Numbered from the stretch's first letter, positions 10,810 through 19,771 are shown. The stretch: 64,000 bases of DNA from Cotesia glomerata (GCF_020080835.1 NC_058162.1:15770140-15834139), one strand, 5' to 3'. A program made the numbers and translations. The notes: generated by a model not told the origin, from the letters alone.

Positions 10810-11335
10810 TTTTAGCAATTTCAGATATCTTTTTTGCGTTTTCTTTTATCCTTTCCTCATCACGCAACAATGACCTTACTAATGAACTAAGACGACTTTC
10901 CAATTTATTTATCTTATTTTCTTGATTATTAGTAATATTATTCAATGTGTTCACTTTAGCTTCCAATTCGTGAATGATGTTATTTATTACGGTAATTGAT
11001 TTAAAAGACTTATCATTCCCAGCTCCTATTGTAACATCAACCACATCAACATCTTTGAGATCCCCTGATTCAAGATCAGCAATACGTTTTTTATTTTGAT
11101 GTATTATAGTTTTAAGCTTTGCTATCTCCCGATTGACAATTGAATGCATGCTAGATAATATAACAACATCATTTTTATCTATAGGTTCAGCAACATTACA
11201 CATTCTTTTTCCTTCCAAATCAAAATTGCCATCACTAGTTAACGTAAAACCAACTCCTGGTGCGCCCGGAATACCTTTATTATACTGAATGTCATTTTTA
11301 GATGATGATGTACGCCCAAATATATCAATCATCAT
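10802..11335 (-). CDS. fibre-like coiled-coil protein of the Polinton
   Basis: This is probably a structural, fibre-like protein. I chose the ATG at 11335, which starts MMIDIFGRTSS; the frame continues 10 codons up only to a GTG. The N-terminal part contains a short collagen-like word, GIPGAPGVGF, followed by TLTSDGNFDLEGKRMCNV, which resembles shaft or head sequences of viral fibres. The remaining 120 residues are heptad-rich (HELEAKVNTLNNITNNQENK) and probably form a trimeric coiled coil. The stop overlaps the start of INT. It is co-directional with INT, the 311-residue protein and the ATPase, so these may be one transcription unit. The role is inferred; no catalytic motif is seen. Confidence 0.65.
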   Translation of the reverse strand: MMIDIFGRTSSSKNDIQYNKGIPGAPGVGFTLTSDGNFDLEGKRMCNVAEPIDKNDVVILSSMHSIVNREIAKLKTIIHQNKKRIADLESGDLKDVDVVDVTIGAGNDKSFKSITVINNIIHELEAKVNTLNNITNNQENKINKLESRLSSLVRSLLRDEERIKENAKKISEIAKNG

Positions 11336-11412
11336 TTTTATGATCCGCTTGACTTGACGGTTCACTTGTAAATGATGATATTATAGAGAAAACTTTAATA
11401 AATAATCTGAGC

Positions 11413-12348
11413 CTAGCGCAATTCCTCAATAATTGATATTATTTCGTTAGAGTGACTAGAATTACCGGCTGCTTGAGATGCCATAAGTAATCGTAATCTA
11501 TCAACAAGCTCATTAGGATCATCCCAGTAAACATAATCAATATTTTTCCGTTTTCTTGAAGCAGTCATAAAGTTAGGTAACCCATGACCCTCTATTGACG
11601 ACTGAGTTAGCTTGGATATATATTTGCTATATTTGATAGACTTTTCAGTGTAAAGACTTCGGTCCGGCTCGTAATGCTTTCTATGTGTATTCGTTAATAG
11701 CACTAGATCTTTGTAAACTTTCAAATCGCTTTCATTTATAAGACGCTCTAGAGGATCACTCTTGAATATCAACTCAATCAGTCCTGGAGTTAATGAAATA
11801 GTTTTGTTTTTCACAATCAAAGTATTATTTTCATGAAACTGCACTGGTGAATCACCCATAAAAAGCTGTTGGCCTCTTCGTCGAATCCCAAATCTAGTGT
11901 CTTGTCCTCTAGGATTTTTGTGTCTCATCAACGCTGATACATATTGTGATACAGAATCTCGCTCTTTTATGGGTGTACTGGTCATTCCTGGAGACAATGG
12001 GTGCGTAATAGTTTTATTTATTATGCTTGATTGATCTAAATCAGAATGTTCAGTTGATAATTGAGGGGTATCACTGTAGAACGTTTGATATTCACTTATT
12101 TCAGGTTTCTTCAGAGAATAATTTTGTGAGTCCTCTTTCACCTCCTGTTTAATTTCATATTTTATAGCTTTAGAGTTTTCAACTAAAGCTTGTAATGGTG
12201 TTACGATTGGTTTAAATGCTTCATTTGCTGCTTGTTCAGAAGAATCCCTCCCAATTTTCAATATTTTACATTTTCGTCTGATTGCATCACTAACTTTAGA
12301 TATTTGATTCAACATCTCAGTCTGTTGGGGAATATTTTTATATGCCAT
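11413..12348 (-). CDS. Polinton-associated conserved protein (DUF8207-like)
   Basis: This protein has no established function that I know of. The ATG at 12348 (MAYKNIPQQTEM) is preferred over an upstream TTG. It has 311 residues: a charged N-terminal third (DAIRRKCKIL), a Ser/Thr-rich linker with PLSPGMTSTPIKERD, then a conserved C-terminal half with TPGLIELIF, HRKHYEPD and the word YVYWDDPNELVDRLRLLMAS. The last resembles the family I remember as DUF8207, which is common in insect virus-like elements. It lies between the ATPase and the fibre-like gene on the same strand, which suggests a structural or assembly role. The frame is intact. Confidence 0.65.
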   Translation of the reverse strand: MAYKNIPQQTEMLNQISKVSDAIRRKCKILKIGRDSSEQAANEAFKPIVTPLQALVENSKAIKYEIKQEVKEDSQNYSLKKPEISEYQTFYSDTPQLSTEHSDLDQSSIINKTITHPLSPGMTSTPIKERDSVSQYVSALMRHKNPRGQDTRFGIRRRGQQLFMGDSPVQFHENNTLIVKNKTISLTPGLIELIFKSDPLERLINESDLKVYKDLVLLTNTHRKHYEPDRSLYTEKSIKYSKYISKLTQSSIEGHGLPNFMTASRKRKNIDYVYWDDPNELVDRLRLLMASQAAGNSSHSNEIISIIEELR

Positions 12349-12399
12349 GTTTTCACACTTGAATGCATGATACAACTGTCCAATTTCATATATAACAAT

Positions 12400-13113
12400 C
12401 TAATTTATACTTATGAAGCAGTCAAAACCTTTTCTATAACGACCATTATTTACTTCACTATCTTTATCAACCACCACAAATCCATGCTTATCATCACTGT
12501 TTTTATCATTCCAACATGCTGAACATAAGCTTCTGAATTCATTATAAGGCATATCAGTATTCACATGATCATCGTAAATATGTTTTAAGTTCATTTCATC
12601 TTGACGAAAAAGTACTAAAAAGTTGGTATTATCTCTAATCAAATGTTTTGGAATTTTCGAATAGGTTTGCGATAGATAGAAACTGTCGATATTTTTATGT
12701 CGCCCCATACAAAAATAAGCTCTGATATGATCCTGTTTCTCACAAGCTACATCATCGAATATCATGAGTGAGCTCGATTGAGCCTCATCCGGATTGATAA
12801 CTGATTCATGATCACTGAATGGATGATAACCTACACCCTCCACAGGTTTTAATATAGATTCCAAAAACTTATACTTTGGTTGGTTTAAAGATTTAGAATA
12901 AACATAAATGTTCTCGAATCTCAAACCATTAGGATGAGTGACTAGAGCTAAAAGAGCGTTAGTCTTTCCGCAATTTGATGGCCCACAGATAATTGCTCTA
13001 ACAGTATTTGGTAAGAGCGCTCCATGTCGCTTTGGAACTTTTTTTTCATCACCTTGTACAATCGCATCAAAATTTATAACAGGTAATTTAGCACTTTGTT
13101 TTTCAAACTTCAT
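12400..13113 (-). CDS. A32-like genome packaging ATPase
   Basis: This is the FtsK/HerA-type ATPase that drives DNA into the capsid. It has 237 residues with an intact frame. Walker A is GPSNCGKT at residues 44-51; Walker B is LMIFDD with the acidic pair at 120-121. Downstream are SFYLSQTYSKIPKHLIRDN and NFLVLFRQDEMNLKHIYDD, which match the sensor and arginine-containing region of Polinton ATPases. The start is the first ATG, opposite and 115 bases from the PLA2 gene start, so the two share an intergenic control region with a TATA-like word on the plus strand. Nothing appears broken. Confidence 0.93.
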   Translation of the reverse strand: MKFEKQSAKLPVINFDAIVQGDEKKVPKRHGALLPNTVRAIICGPSNCGKTNALLALVTHPNGLRFENIYVYSKSLNQPKYKFLESILKPVEGVGYHPFSDHESVINPDEAQSSSLMIFDDVACEKQDHIRAYFCMGRHKNIDSFYLSQTYSKIPKHLIRDNTNFLVLFRQDEMNLKHIYDDHVNTDMPYNEFRSLCSACWNDKNSDDKHGFVVVDKDSEVNNGRYRKGFDCFISIN

Positions 13114-13177
13114 CTTGATTATCTATAGATACTAATTAATGCTACCAAGGTGACATTCAAATCATAACTCATCAATT

Positions 13178-13191
13178 TGACTATAAATATC
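13178..13191 (+). promoter_or_regulatory. TATA-like box upstream of the PLA2 gene
   Basis: TGACTATAAATATC ends 38 bases before the ATG at 13229, in the 115-base space between divergent genes. The distance suits a TATA box with a short leader. It is read from the sequence only. Confidence 0.45.
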
Positions 13192-13228
13192 CCGTATTTA
13201 TACAATTTGAGTCAGTGATTGATTAAGC

Positions 13229-14116
13229 ATGGTGAAGAACAGAGGTGCTGTTAAAGCTAAAATTAAGCGTGGTAGGGGTATTGTTAATGGTATTATCAAT
13301 AAACTACCAATAGAATTACATGTACCAGGATATCAGTATTGTGGGCCTGGCACAAAATTATCAAAGAGATTAGCTCGAGGAGATCCAGGAATAAACCCGC
13401 TAGATAAAGCGTGTAAAGAGCATGATATTGCTTATTCAAAAAGTAAGGGTAATATGCAGGCGCGTCATGAAGCTGATAAGAAGCTGGCAGAACAGGCTGC
13501 ACTACGTCTTCACGCAAAAGATGCTAGTATTGGTGAGAAAGCTGTCGCTTGGGGTGTTAACAAGACGATGCGAATTAAGAGAAGTCTGGGTATGGGCTTA
13601 CATATAAAAAATAAAAATTTAAAGAAAAAAACAAAATGTAACGGCGATGGAATGAAAAGAAGACTTGAAAAAAAGAATGTAAAGAAAAAAATCAGAGGCC
13701 GTAACCTGAATAAGTCTGTATCAGTACGAAAAATTATTAGTTCAGCTAAAAAATCGATGTCAAAAAGTATTGAACCGATTAAATCAGCTTTACATGCAGC
13801 TCGAAAAGCTGTTAAGGATGCTGGTGGTAAAAAAAATGTTAAATTACCACGGATATTACCAGTACCATCAAAAATTGGTGGGGTTCTACCATTTCTAATC
13901 CCAGCTTTTGCAGCACTTAGTGCTGTAGGTGGTTTAAGTGGAGGTGTGGCGGCAATCGTTCGTACTGTAAATGCAGCTAAATCAGCTAAACGAGAGCTGG
14001 AGGAAAGTAAACGTCATAATAAGACTATGGAAGCAATAGCTTTAGGTAAAGGGTTATACTTGACACCGTATAAACAGGGCATGGGATTGTATTTGAGACC
14101 TAATCCAAAAAACTAA
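13229..14116 (+). CDS. minor capsid protein with parvovirus-type phospholipase A2 domain
   Basis: The likely role is lysis of endosomal membrane during entry, as for the VP1-unique PLA2 of parvoviruses. It has 295 residues with an intact frame. A basic N-terminus is followed by the Ca-binding loop YQYCGPGT (residues 35-42) and the catalytic helix KACKEHDIAYSKSKG with His65-Asp66 and Tyr69. A Lys-rich central region follows. The C-terminal third has a hydrophobic segment, IGGVLPFLIPAFAALSAVGG, then LSGG-V, which fits the (M/I/L)xGG-x cleavage rule of adenain-type proteases, and two GLYL-x-P words near the end. The protease gene follows directly, consistent with maturation of this protein. It is first in a plus-strand run with the protease and capsid genes. 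Confidence 0.85.
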   Translation: MVKNRGAVKAKIKRGRGIVNGIINKLPIELHVPGYQYCGPGTKLSKRLARGDPGINPLDKACKEHDIAYSKSKGNMQARHEADKKLAEQAALRLHAKDASIGEKAVAWGVNKTMRIKRSLGMGLHIKNKNLKKKTKCNGDGMKRRLEKKNVKKKIRGRNLNKSVSVRKIISSAKKSMSKSIEPIKSALHAARKAVKDAGGKKNVKLPRILPVPSKIGGVLPFLIPAFAALSAVGGLSGGVAAIVRTVNAAKSAKRELEESKRHNKTMEAIALGKGLYLTPYKQGMGLYLRPNPKN

Positions 14117-14202
14117 TAACGCTACCACATCGAGCACTCTCGAATTATGATTTAATAAAATATGCAAAGGATTTAAAAATCCCATATTTTCGAGGTGTCT
14201 TC

Positions 14203-14478
14203 ATGAGAAATGATTTACCAAAGTCTAGACCATGGACGAATGAATCTGCAATCATAAATCTGGATGATAAAAATGGGAATGGGACACATTGGGTTGCCTA
14301 TAAGAAAAATAATAATGATGTTAATTATTTCGATAGCTTTGGGAATCTTCAACCACCTAGTGATCTCATGAAATATCTTGATGTGAGTAGCGTTAAGTAT
14401 AACCATCAAAAATACCAAGATTACAATACAGTTATATGTGGCCACTTATGTCTTAAATTTTTGAGTGATCAACTATAA
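14203..14478 (+). CDS. adenain-like cysteine protease, start codon uncertain
   Basis: This protease would mature capsid proteins. From the ATG at 14203 the catalytic residues are His29 in GTHWVAY, Asp44 in YFDSFG and Cys79 in ICGHLC, in the order of adenovirus-type proteases. The homology clearly continues upstream: the same frame is open from 14104 and reads LSNYDLIKYAKD and IPYFRGVF just before the ATG. No ATG occurs there; ATA at 14116 sits where a start codon would be expected. Either the original start was lost or translation uses a non-AUG codon; a product starting at 14203 would lack about 29 conserved residues. It lies between the PLA2 and minor capsid genes. Confidence 0.82.
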   Translation: MRNDLPKSRPWTNESAIINLDDKNGNGTHWVAYKKNNNDVNYFDSFGNLQPPSDLMKYLDVSSVKYNHQKYQDYNTVICGHLCLKFLSDQL

Positions 14479-14510
14479 ATTCACATGTTAAGTTTAATCA
14501 GCTATCAGTC

Positions 14511-15230
14511 ATGGATGAGTCATTGTCGTTGACACTATCAGGAAATAACTCTGTATTGGAGGCTCAATATTTTCCACCAATTGAGTTATCACCTACAAAA
14601 ACTTATGTTTTGGGATTAGTGGAACTGTTAACGTATAATTCAATACCTAATATTGATGAAGGTGCTAAGAAAATTTATATTGGAAGTGACCTTAAAAGGA
14701 CCGATAAAGTAATAACGATACCAACTGGGAGCTATGAGTTGAAGGATGTTGAGGAATATATATTAAAACATAAGCCAGAAGACGTCGAATTCAGTTTAAA
14801 AGCGAACAATAATGAATTGCGAAGTGAAATAAAATGTAATAAGACTATTAATTTTAAACCAAGAGATTCAATTGCATCATTATTAGGATTTAAAAATCGT
14901 GAACTAAAACCGGATATTATTCATCAATCTGATTCACCAATCAAAATTCTGAAAATTAATGCCTTGAGGATTGAATGTAATATTACAACTGGTGCATACA
15001 TAAATAGTCAAAAAGTTCATACAATCCACAAGTTTTTTCCGAGTGTTGGACCGGGATATAAGATCATTGAGGTTCCATCACACGTTATTTACCTCCCAAT
15101 CGCCGTCAAGTCCATACATACTCTTCAACTAAAGATTGTTGATCAGGATGGTGAATTAGTTAATTTCAGAGGTGAAACGATTACAATCAGACTGCATATT
15201 AAGTCTATAAGCAATGGGAATAGTATTTGA
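14511..15230 (+). CDS. minor capsid (penton-like, single jelly-roll) protein
   Basis: The protein has 239 residues with an intact frame and an ATG immediately after the protease gene. It is largely beta-rich, with alternating hydrophobic residues and words such as YVLGLVELLTYNSIPNI and a C-terminal ETITIRLHIKSI. Its position between the protease and the major capsid gene is that of the minor (penton) capsid protein in Polintons. The assignment rests on synteny, length and beta character; no short catalytic motif exists to confirm it. Confidence 0.7.
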   Translation: MDESLSLTLSGNNSVLEAQYFPPIELSPTKTYVLGLVELLTYNSIPNIDEGAKKIYIGSDLKRTDKVITIPTGSYELKDVEEYILKHKPEDVEFSLKANNNELRSEIKCNKTINFKPRDSIASLLGFKNRELKPDIIHQSDSPIKILKINALRIECNITTGAYINSQKVHTIHKFFPSVGPGYKIIEVPSHVIYLPIAVKSIHTLQLKIVDQDGELVNFRGETITIRLHIKSISNGNSI

Positions 15231-15248
15231 TAAGAAGGTTGGTGGTAG

Positions 15249-15257
15249 CTATATAAC
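15249..15257 (+). promoter_or_regulatory. TATA-like box between the two capsid genes
   Basis: CTATATAAC lies 10 bases before the small ORF at 15267 and 150 bases before the major capsid ATG. It falls in the only sizeable gap of the capsid gene run and could give the major capsid gene its own promoter. Confidence 0.4.
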
Positions 15258-15266
15258 CTCATCACC

Positions 15267-15422
15267 ATGTCGGAAAGCAGTCAGTCATCACTCAACATCT
15301 CAAGTGTTGACAGCTCAGAACGCACAGTTCCTCAAAAGCCTTGGATTAAAATTACGTGGAAAATCGGCAAAATAAAGAAGATCAATTTGTGCTGCGTTGT
15401 ATCACCATGGCGGAAATCTTAG
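15267..15422 (+). CDS. possible 51-residue small protein overlapping the capsid start
   Basis: An open frame from ATG 15267 to TAG 15420-15422 starts MSESSQSSLN and ends with a basic, Cys-containing tail (CCVVSPWRKS). It overlaps the first 16 bases of the major capsid gene in another frame. It follows a TATA-like word and has a good start context (ACCATG). It could be a leader ORF, a small virion protein or chance. No homology is known to me. Confidence 0.35.
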   Translation: MSESSQSSLNISSVDSSERTVPQKPWIKITWKIGKIKKINLCCVVSPWRKS

Positions 15423-16639
15423 ATATTCAAAAACCAATAATCTTCGATGAATCAGTTTCTCACTATGAAGTTCATTCTCATTTACCATATACATCATCAT
15501 CATTAAATAATAGTGATGAAATTAGAATCAGTATTCAACATCAAGATCTGTGTATTTTACCAAGCAAAAGTTCATTACACATCTGTGGGAGATTTGTTAA
15601 AGAAGATAACACAGCTGTAACAGAATCTATGGAATTAGTCAACATGGCTATTTGTCATATGTTTGAGGAGATACGCTATGAACTGAATGCTGTAGAGATT
15701 GATAGATGTAAAAATGTTGGTATTACAAGCCTTATGAAAAATTATGTATCGCAAAGTCCAGGACGAGGAAATATTATAGAGAACGCGGGTTGGCTAACAC
15801 AAGCAGCTAATAAATTAACTGATGCTGAAGGTTATTTTGATATATCTATACCGCTAAGTTTCATATTTGGATTCGCTGAAGATTACAATCACATCATAAT
15901 TAATGCTAAACATGAATTGATACTTATAAGATCAAATGCTGATACAAATGCATACATTCATAAGCCTGCAAATACTCAAGCTGTTGGTGATAAAGTAAAA
16001 ATTGTGCTCAATAAAGTGGAGTGGAACGTTCCATACATCACCATGTCTGATAAGCAGAAAATTCAAACATTAAACTTCATCTCTCATGATCCAGCGATCC
16101 CATTGAGTTTCCGAACCTGGCAATTATATGAGTACCCACTGCTACCAAAAACTACCAAGCATGTTTGGCCAATTAAGACTTCTACTCAGCTGGAAAAACC
16201 ACGATACGTAATTTTAGGATTTCAAACCGCAAGAAAAAACGTTGCAACAAAAGATGCAAGCAAATTCGATCATTGTAATATTAGAGATGTGAAGCTATTT
16301 CTTAATTCTCAGAGTTATCCTTATGGAAATTTGAATATTAATATAAGTAGAAATCAGTATGCATTGATATATGATATGTTTACTAATTTTCAAGTTTCAT
16401 ACTATAATAAAGATCCAGAGCCTCTATTAACGAAAGCTGAATTTTTAACTGACGCACCACTCTACATTATAGATTGCTCAAAGCAAAATGAATCAATCAA
16501 ATCAGGACCTGTTGATATACGAATTGAATTTGAATCGGAAAATCAGTTTCCTGATAGTACAGCTGCATACTGTCTAATATTACATGATCGTATTATTGAA
16601 TATAATCCTATAAGTAGTAATGTAAGGAAAATAACATAA
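15407..16639 (+). CDS. major capsid protein, double jelly-roll type
   Basis: This is the capsomer-forming protein of the element. I chose the ATG at 15407 (CACCATGG context, MAEILDIQKP); the open frame extends 17 codons up only to a GTG. It has 410 residues with an intact frame. Words typical of insect Polinton capsids are visible: EVHSHLPYTSS near the start, ISIQHQDLCILPSKSSLHI, FEEIRYELNAVEID, then in the second half LSFRTWQLYEYPLLP, RYVILGFQTARK and NVRDVKLFLNS-type sequence followed by YPYGNLNI. The pattern of beta strands suggests two jelly rolls. It is the last gene of the plus-strand block and meets the minus-strand pair end to end. Confidence 0.85.
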   Translation: MAEILDIQKPIIFDESVSHYEVHSHLPYTSSSLNNSDEIRISIQHQDLCILPSKSSLHICGRFVKEDNTAVTESMELVNMAICHMFEEIRYELNAVEIDRCKNVGITSLMKNYVSQSPGRGNIIENAGWLTQAANKLTDAEGYFDISIPLSFIFGFAEDYNHIIINAKHELILIRSNADTNAYIHKPANTQAVGDKVKIVLNKVEWNVPYITMSDKQKIQTLNFISHDPAIPLSFRTWQLYEYPLLPKTTKHVWPIKTSTQLEKPRYVILGFQTARKNVATKDASKFDHCNIRDVKLFLNSQSYPYGNLNINISRNQYALIYDMFTNFQVSYYNKDPEPLLTKAEFLTDAPLYIIDCSKQNESIKSGPVDIRIEFESENQFPDSTAAYCLILHDRIIEYNPISSNVRKIT

Positions 16640-16768
16640 ATTTGTATTGAAATGCAAATAAAATAAACAATTTAAAATTTAATAAACGTTTATTATTTAA
16701 TTTATCCCATATTACATAAGTATTTATTTATTATAATTATTATTTAACGCTAATTATGATAGATCAAA

Positions 16769-17578
16769 TTATTTTTTTCGTCTACATTTATAACAATTTT
16801 GCTTGATTAGGTAGAGCCAGATGCCGCAAACATCTTGATCAGGTTTTTCTTCTTCAATTCGATAATGCTCCATGCAGTATTTATACCCCTCAATCAATTT
16901 ATTCTTTTGTAGATGACCTGGTAGCTTATCCCAAATATCTTTGATTTGCTTCGGAGCTACTTTGAGGAGAAATTTCTCATCTAAGCATGTGATATCGATA
17001 GCATGCATTCTGTATAAGCTTTTGAGATTATAAAAAATTTCAATGGACTTTTCATATGAAGCTCCAGCACCCCAAAATTCTATGATCCATCGTTTAAATC
17101 GTTGAGCAGTTTCGTACGCGCAAGCGTAATTGAAATTCATTGAATGATGACACCGATTCTCACAGCGATAAATTTTATAAGACATAACAGCTTCAGGAGA
17201 ATACAAACGCATATTTTCGATATTAATAATTGGAAGCGTGGTATCAGTCATCAGATTGAGCCAATTTACCTTCCACACACCATGCACATAAATAGTACAC
17301 GCATTATCTGTTAAGCTTTTTATAACATTTTTTCGCATATCATATGGTGTAGCACCAGTATCCCATTGTATTCCATGTTTGTAACCCTTATAATCGGTGG
17401 TTTCTGAAACCCACTCTTCATTAGGGTTATCAAACGGTGGTTTAAAGAAGTAATATCGGCACTCATATGCTCCTCTATGAATAATGTCACCAGAAATATT
17501 AATCGCACAAAGTTCTTTAACTATAAACTCTCCACCACGTATCTCAAACCCTGTGATATCCATGATGATCTCCATCAT
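16769..17578 (-). CDS. conserved Polinton accessory protein, 269 residues
   Basis: The function is unknown. The frame is intact; translation may start at 17578 or at the Met of MDITGF (17563). The N-terminus reads MDITGFEIRGGEFIVKEL, with an Asp and a Glu placed as in the first motif of some RNase H-fold exonucleases; a later IYVHGVWKVNWLN and a His/Cys cluster around CENRCHHSMNFNYACAYE also fit a nucleic-acid-acting fold. This is only a suggestion. The C-terminus ends CYKCRRKK. The gene starts two bases after the stop of the 149-residue gene upstream, so both are probably on one transcript. Similar proteins occur in other insect virus-like elements as far as I recall. Confidence 0.6.
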   Translation of the reverse strand: MMEIIMDITGFEIRGGEFIVKELCAINISGDIIHRGAYECRYYFFKPPFDNPNEEWVSETTDYKGYKHGIQWDTGATPYDMRKNVIKSLTDNACTIYVHGVWKVNWLNLMTDTTLPIINIENMRLYSPEAVMSYKIYRCENRCHHSMNFNYACAYETAQRFKRWIIEFWGAGASYEKSIEIFYNLKSLYRMHAIDITCLDEKFLLKVAPKQIKDIWDKLPGHLQKNKLIEGYKYCMEHYRIEEEKPDQDVCGIWLYLIKQNCYKCRRKK

Positions 17579-17580
17579 GT

Positions 17581-18030
17581 CTATTTCTCTGCTAATCGTT
17601 TTTTCAATAGCTCCAATTTTGAAATCTGTTTGATAATTTCCTGTTGAGTCATATGCTCCTTCAGTGCAGATAATTTTATAATGTCCGTAATAACTTGAGC
17701 AAATTCACGAGCTTGATGAATGAAGATGCTAGCAGTTGAATAAATAGTGAATAATTCAAAAGAGTCTGAATGTTCTGAGTCGTTGTCAACATTAATTCTG
17801 TAATCTGAATAGACTAAATCGTTAATAGCATCATATACACAACTGCGAGACTTAAGAATATCCTTTTCATGATTTCTCAAATGTCTGAGTAATTCGATAA
17901 GCTCATCAAGGATGTCTATGAGTTGGAGTGTGCTGGGACAAACAGTCAAGTCTCTGAGAACATCCAACAAGTCGTGGTTTTCAATGAGAAATTCGATACC
18001 AAACACTTTAAAAAACTGATCTACAAACAT
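17581..18030 (-). CDS. small Polinton accessory protein, 149 residues
   Basis: I do not recognise a family. The protein is Leu-, Ile- and Asp-rich and appears all-helical (LIDILDELIELLRHLRNHEKD; C-terminal KQISKLELLKKRLAEK), with no membrane segment or zinc site. The frame is intact and starts at an ATG about 70 bases after a TATA-like word on the same strand. Its stop is two bases before the next gene. It is the outermost gene on the right side of the element, where Polintons often carry variable accessory genes. Confidence 0.5.
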   Translation of the reverse strand: MFVDQFFKVFGIEFLIENHDLLDVLRDLTVCPSTLQLIDILDELIELLRHLRNHEKDILKSRSCVYDAINDLVYSDYRINVDNDSEHSDSFELFTIYSTASIFIHQAREFAQVITDIIKLSALKEHMTQQEIIKQISKLELLKKRLAEK

Positions 18031-18101
18031 AGTACCATCCGTTGAACGACTTCACTCGAAAAAAAATTTTTAGAACTGTAGATATGCGGTGAGTATTGTT
18101 G

Positions 18102-18112
18102 GGTCTTATAGC
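18102..18112 (-). promoter_or_regulatory. TATA-like box for the 149/269-residue gene pair
   Basis: On the minus strand GGCTATAAGAC lies about 72 bases before the ATG at 18030. It is the only TATA-like word in the AT-poor segment 18080-18125 and suits a promoter for the two-gene minus-strand unit. Confidence 0.35.
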
Positions 18113-18289
18113 CCGAATCCCCACCAAAAATAGATGAAAATTGGGGGTATTTGTTACTAAAAATGAGTCACAAAGCTGATAAGCTGATCAACAATTTGAT
18201 AAAATAACTAATTTTTAAAATAAATGATGATTATTTGTAAAAGTATGCTGATCAATATAATAGATTAAATAAATTTTTGGAGAGAAAGT

Positions 18290-18380
18290 TACTGACTCAT
18301 AAAGATAAGAAAATTTTTCAGATAACAATTGTTCATAAGATAAGAAAATTTATTAGATAACAATTGTTCATAAGATAAAA
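18290..18380. repeat. short direct repeat next to the Helitron
   Basis: A unit of about 38 bases built on CATAAGATAAGAAAATTT and GATAACAATTGTTC occurs twice with a third partial copy, ending a few bases before the Helitron 5' terminus. It lies between the Polinton genes and the Helitron and may be part of the Polinton right end. Confidence 0.5.
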
Positions 18381-18573
18381 ATATTAATCTATATACATAT
18401 AAGTGAAATACCACTGACTCATCACCAGATCGCCGAAACTATTGGACCGATTCATTCAAAATTTTGCATAGGTACTCCTTTTTCACCGTAGATAATAGAT
18501 AAGAACCGATATTACGGAATTCCTATCGGAAATGGATTTTCACTTATTGACCCCCGCTCATAAAAGAAATGGT

Positions 18574-18880
18574 CCGTTGCTATGGTTATCGTTGCTATAG
18601 TTACCGTTCCTATGGTTACCGTTGCTATGGTTACCGTTTCTATGGTTACCGTTGCTATGGTTACCGTTGCTATGGTTACCGTTGCTATGGTTACCGTTGA
18701 TATGGTAACCATTACCATGGTAACCATTACCATGGTTACCATTACCAAGGTTACCATTACCATGGTTACCGTTGCCATGGTAACCGTTACCATGGTTAGC
18801 GTTGCCATAGTAACCGTTGCCATGGTAACCGTTACTATGGTCACAGTCACCATGGTTAATGTTACCATAATAACTGTCAA
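18574..18880. repeat. 15-bp minisatellite inside the Helitron
   Basis: The unit GCTATGGTTACCGTT is repeated about 20 times with drift to CCATGGTAACCATTA in the right half. Both strands are open in several frames purely because the unit is a multiple of three (VTVAM on the plus strand), so these frames are not genes. The unit is rich in the palindromes GGTTACC and CCATGG. Confidence 0.9.
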
Positions 18881-19771
18881 AATAAATAAATTGTAATAAC
18901 AAATTCGGTTGTCAACTAAATTCAGAGGAATGATTAGAATAAAGGTAGAAAGTTACTAAATACTAATATTCTTACGTTAGGCAAATACATTTTGATTTCA
19001 AATTTGATCGATTGTTTGATGGGATAGTAGGAATTCATAATCGTACTTTTTTTAAGAAAGACTAGATAAATCATTAATAACTGAAATAGCTAATATGTAT
19101 TGTAATGATCATAAAGGATGAACTCCATTATATCATAACACAACTAAATAAAACATAAATTTATTAGGTTGATATTGTTAAATAATTATATTGATTTTAA
19201 TGATTAAAATTGAAATGGTAAATTGTATCTGATTTATCTTCTCTAAAATTTCACAACAATATCGTTAAATTATAAAAAACAGTCAATTTAGGTTAATTCT
19301 TAATAAAATGAATGTTAACAAATATATTTTTTAATACCACTTAATTTGTGACGAATTTCTCAATAACAAAGATTAGAAATATTCATTTTTATATTTATAA
19401 GCAGAAATAAATTTATTCATCAACTTATCAATGTTAATTTTCAGTCAAATTAATATAATAACATTGCTGTTTATATTCTCAATTAATATGAGATTAATCT
19501 CATATTCTTGATTACTAATATTCATATTTTTATAAAAAATGGCGCTGAGATAATAAATAATAATCTGAATCAACAATCTTAATAACGTTATTGAAGTTGA
19601 CGCTTAAACAAAAGAACAATAACATATTTATTTATGTAATTTCTTGATAAATTCAGAGCTGTAAAAACAATTATTTTATAGATAAAAATGCGATATAATT
19701 TCGTTAAGATTGTTGAAATTAATTATTTTGTTTATATTTTTCGTCTAGGAAACAATAAAATTTTATTGCAT

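Larger units (their letters stand above)
7900..18110. mobile_element. Polinton/Maverick-type virus-like element (borders approximate)
   Basis: The diagnostic set is present: protein-primed DNA polymerase B, retroviral-type integrase with chromodomain, A32-like packaging ATPase, adenain-like protease, and double and single jelly-roll capsid proteins, plus a phospholipase A2 protein and a fibre-like coiled-coil protein. Genes lie in two opposing blocks that diverge at about 13.17 kb. PolB has four in-frame stops and lacks its N-terminal part; INT has one frameshift. The other genes are open. Long terminal inverted repeats expected of the class were not found, so the ends are approximate and may be lost. 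This is an old genomic copy of a virus-like element. Confidence 0.88.

Noticed and set aside
18574..18880. Possible CRISPR array
   Set aside because: Units are contiguous, without unique spacers, and the sequence is eukaryotic.
18512..18902. Open frames on both strands reading VTVAM-type or GNGNH-type repeats
   Set aside because: They are produced by the 15-base minisatellite in the Helitron, whose unit length is a multiple of three; there is no start context, homology or codon signal.
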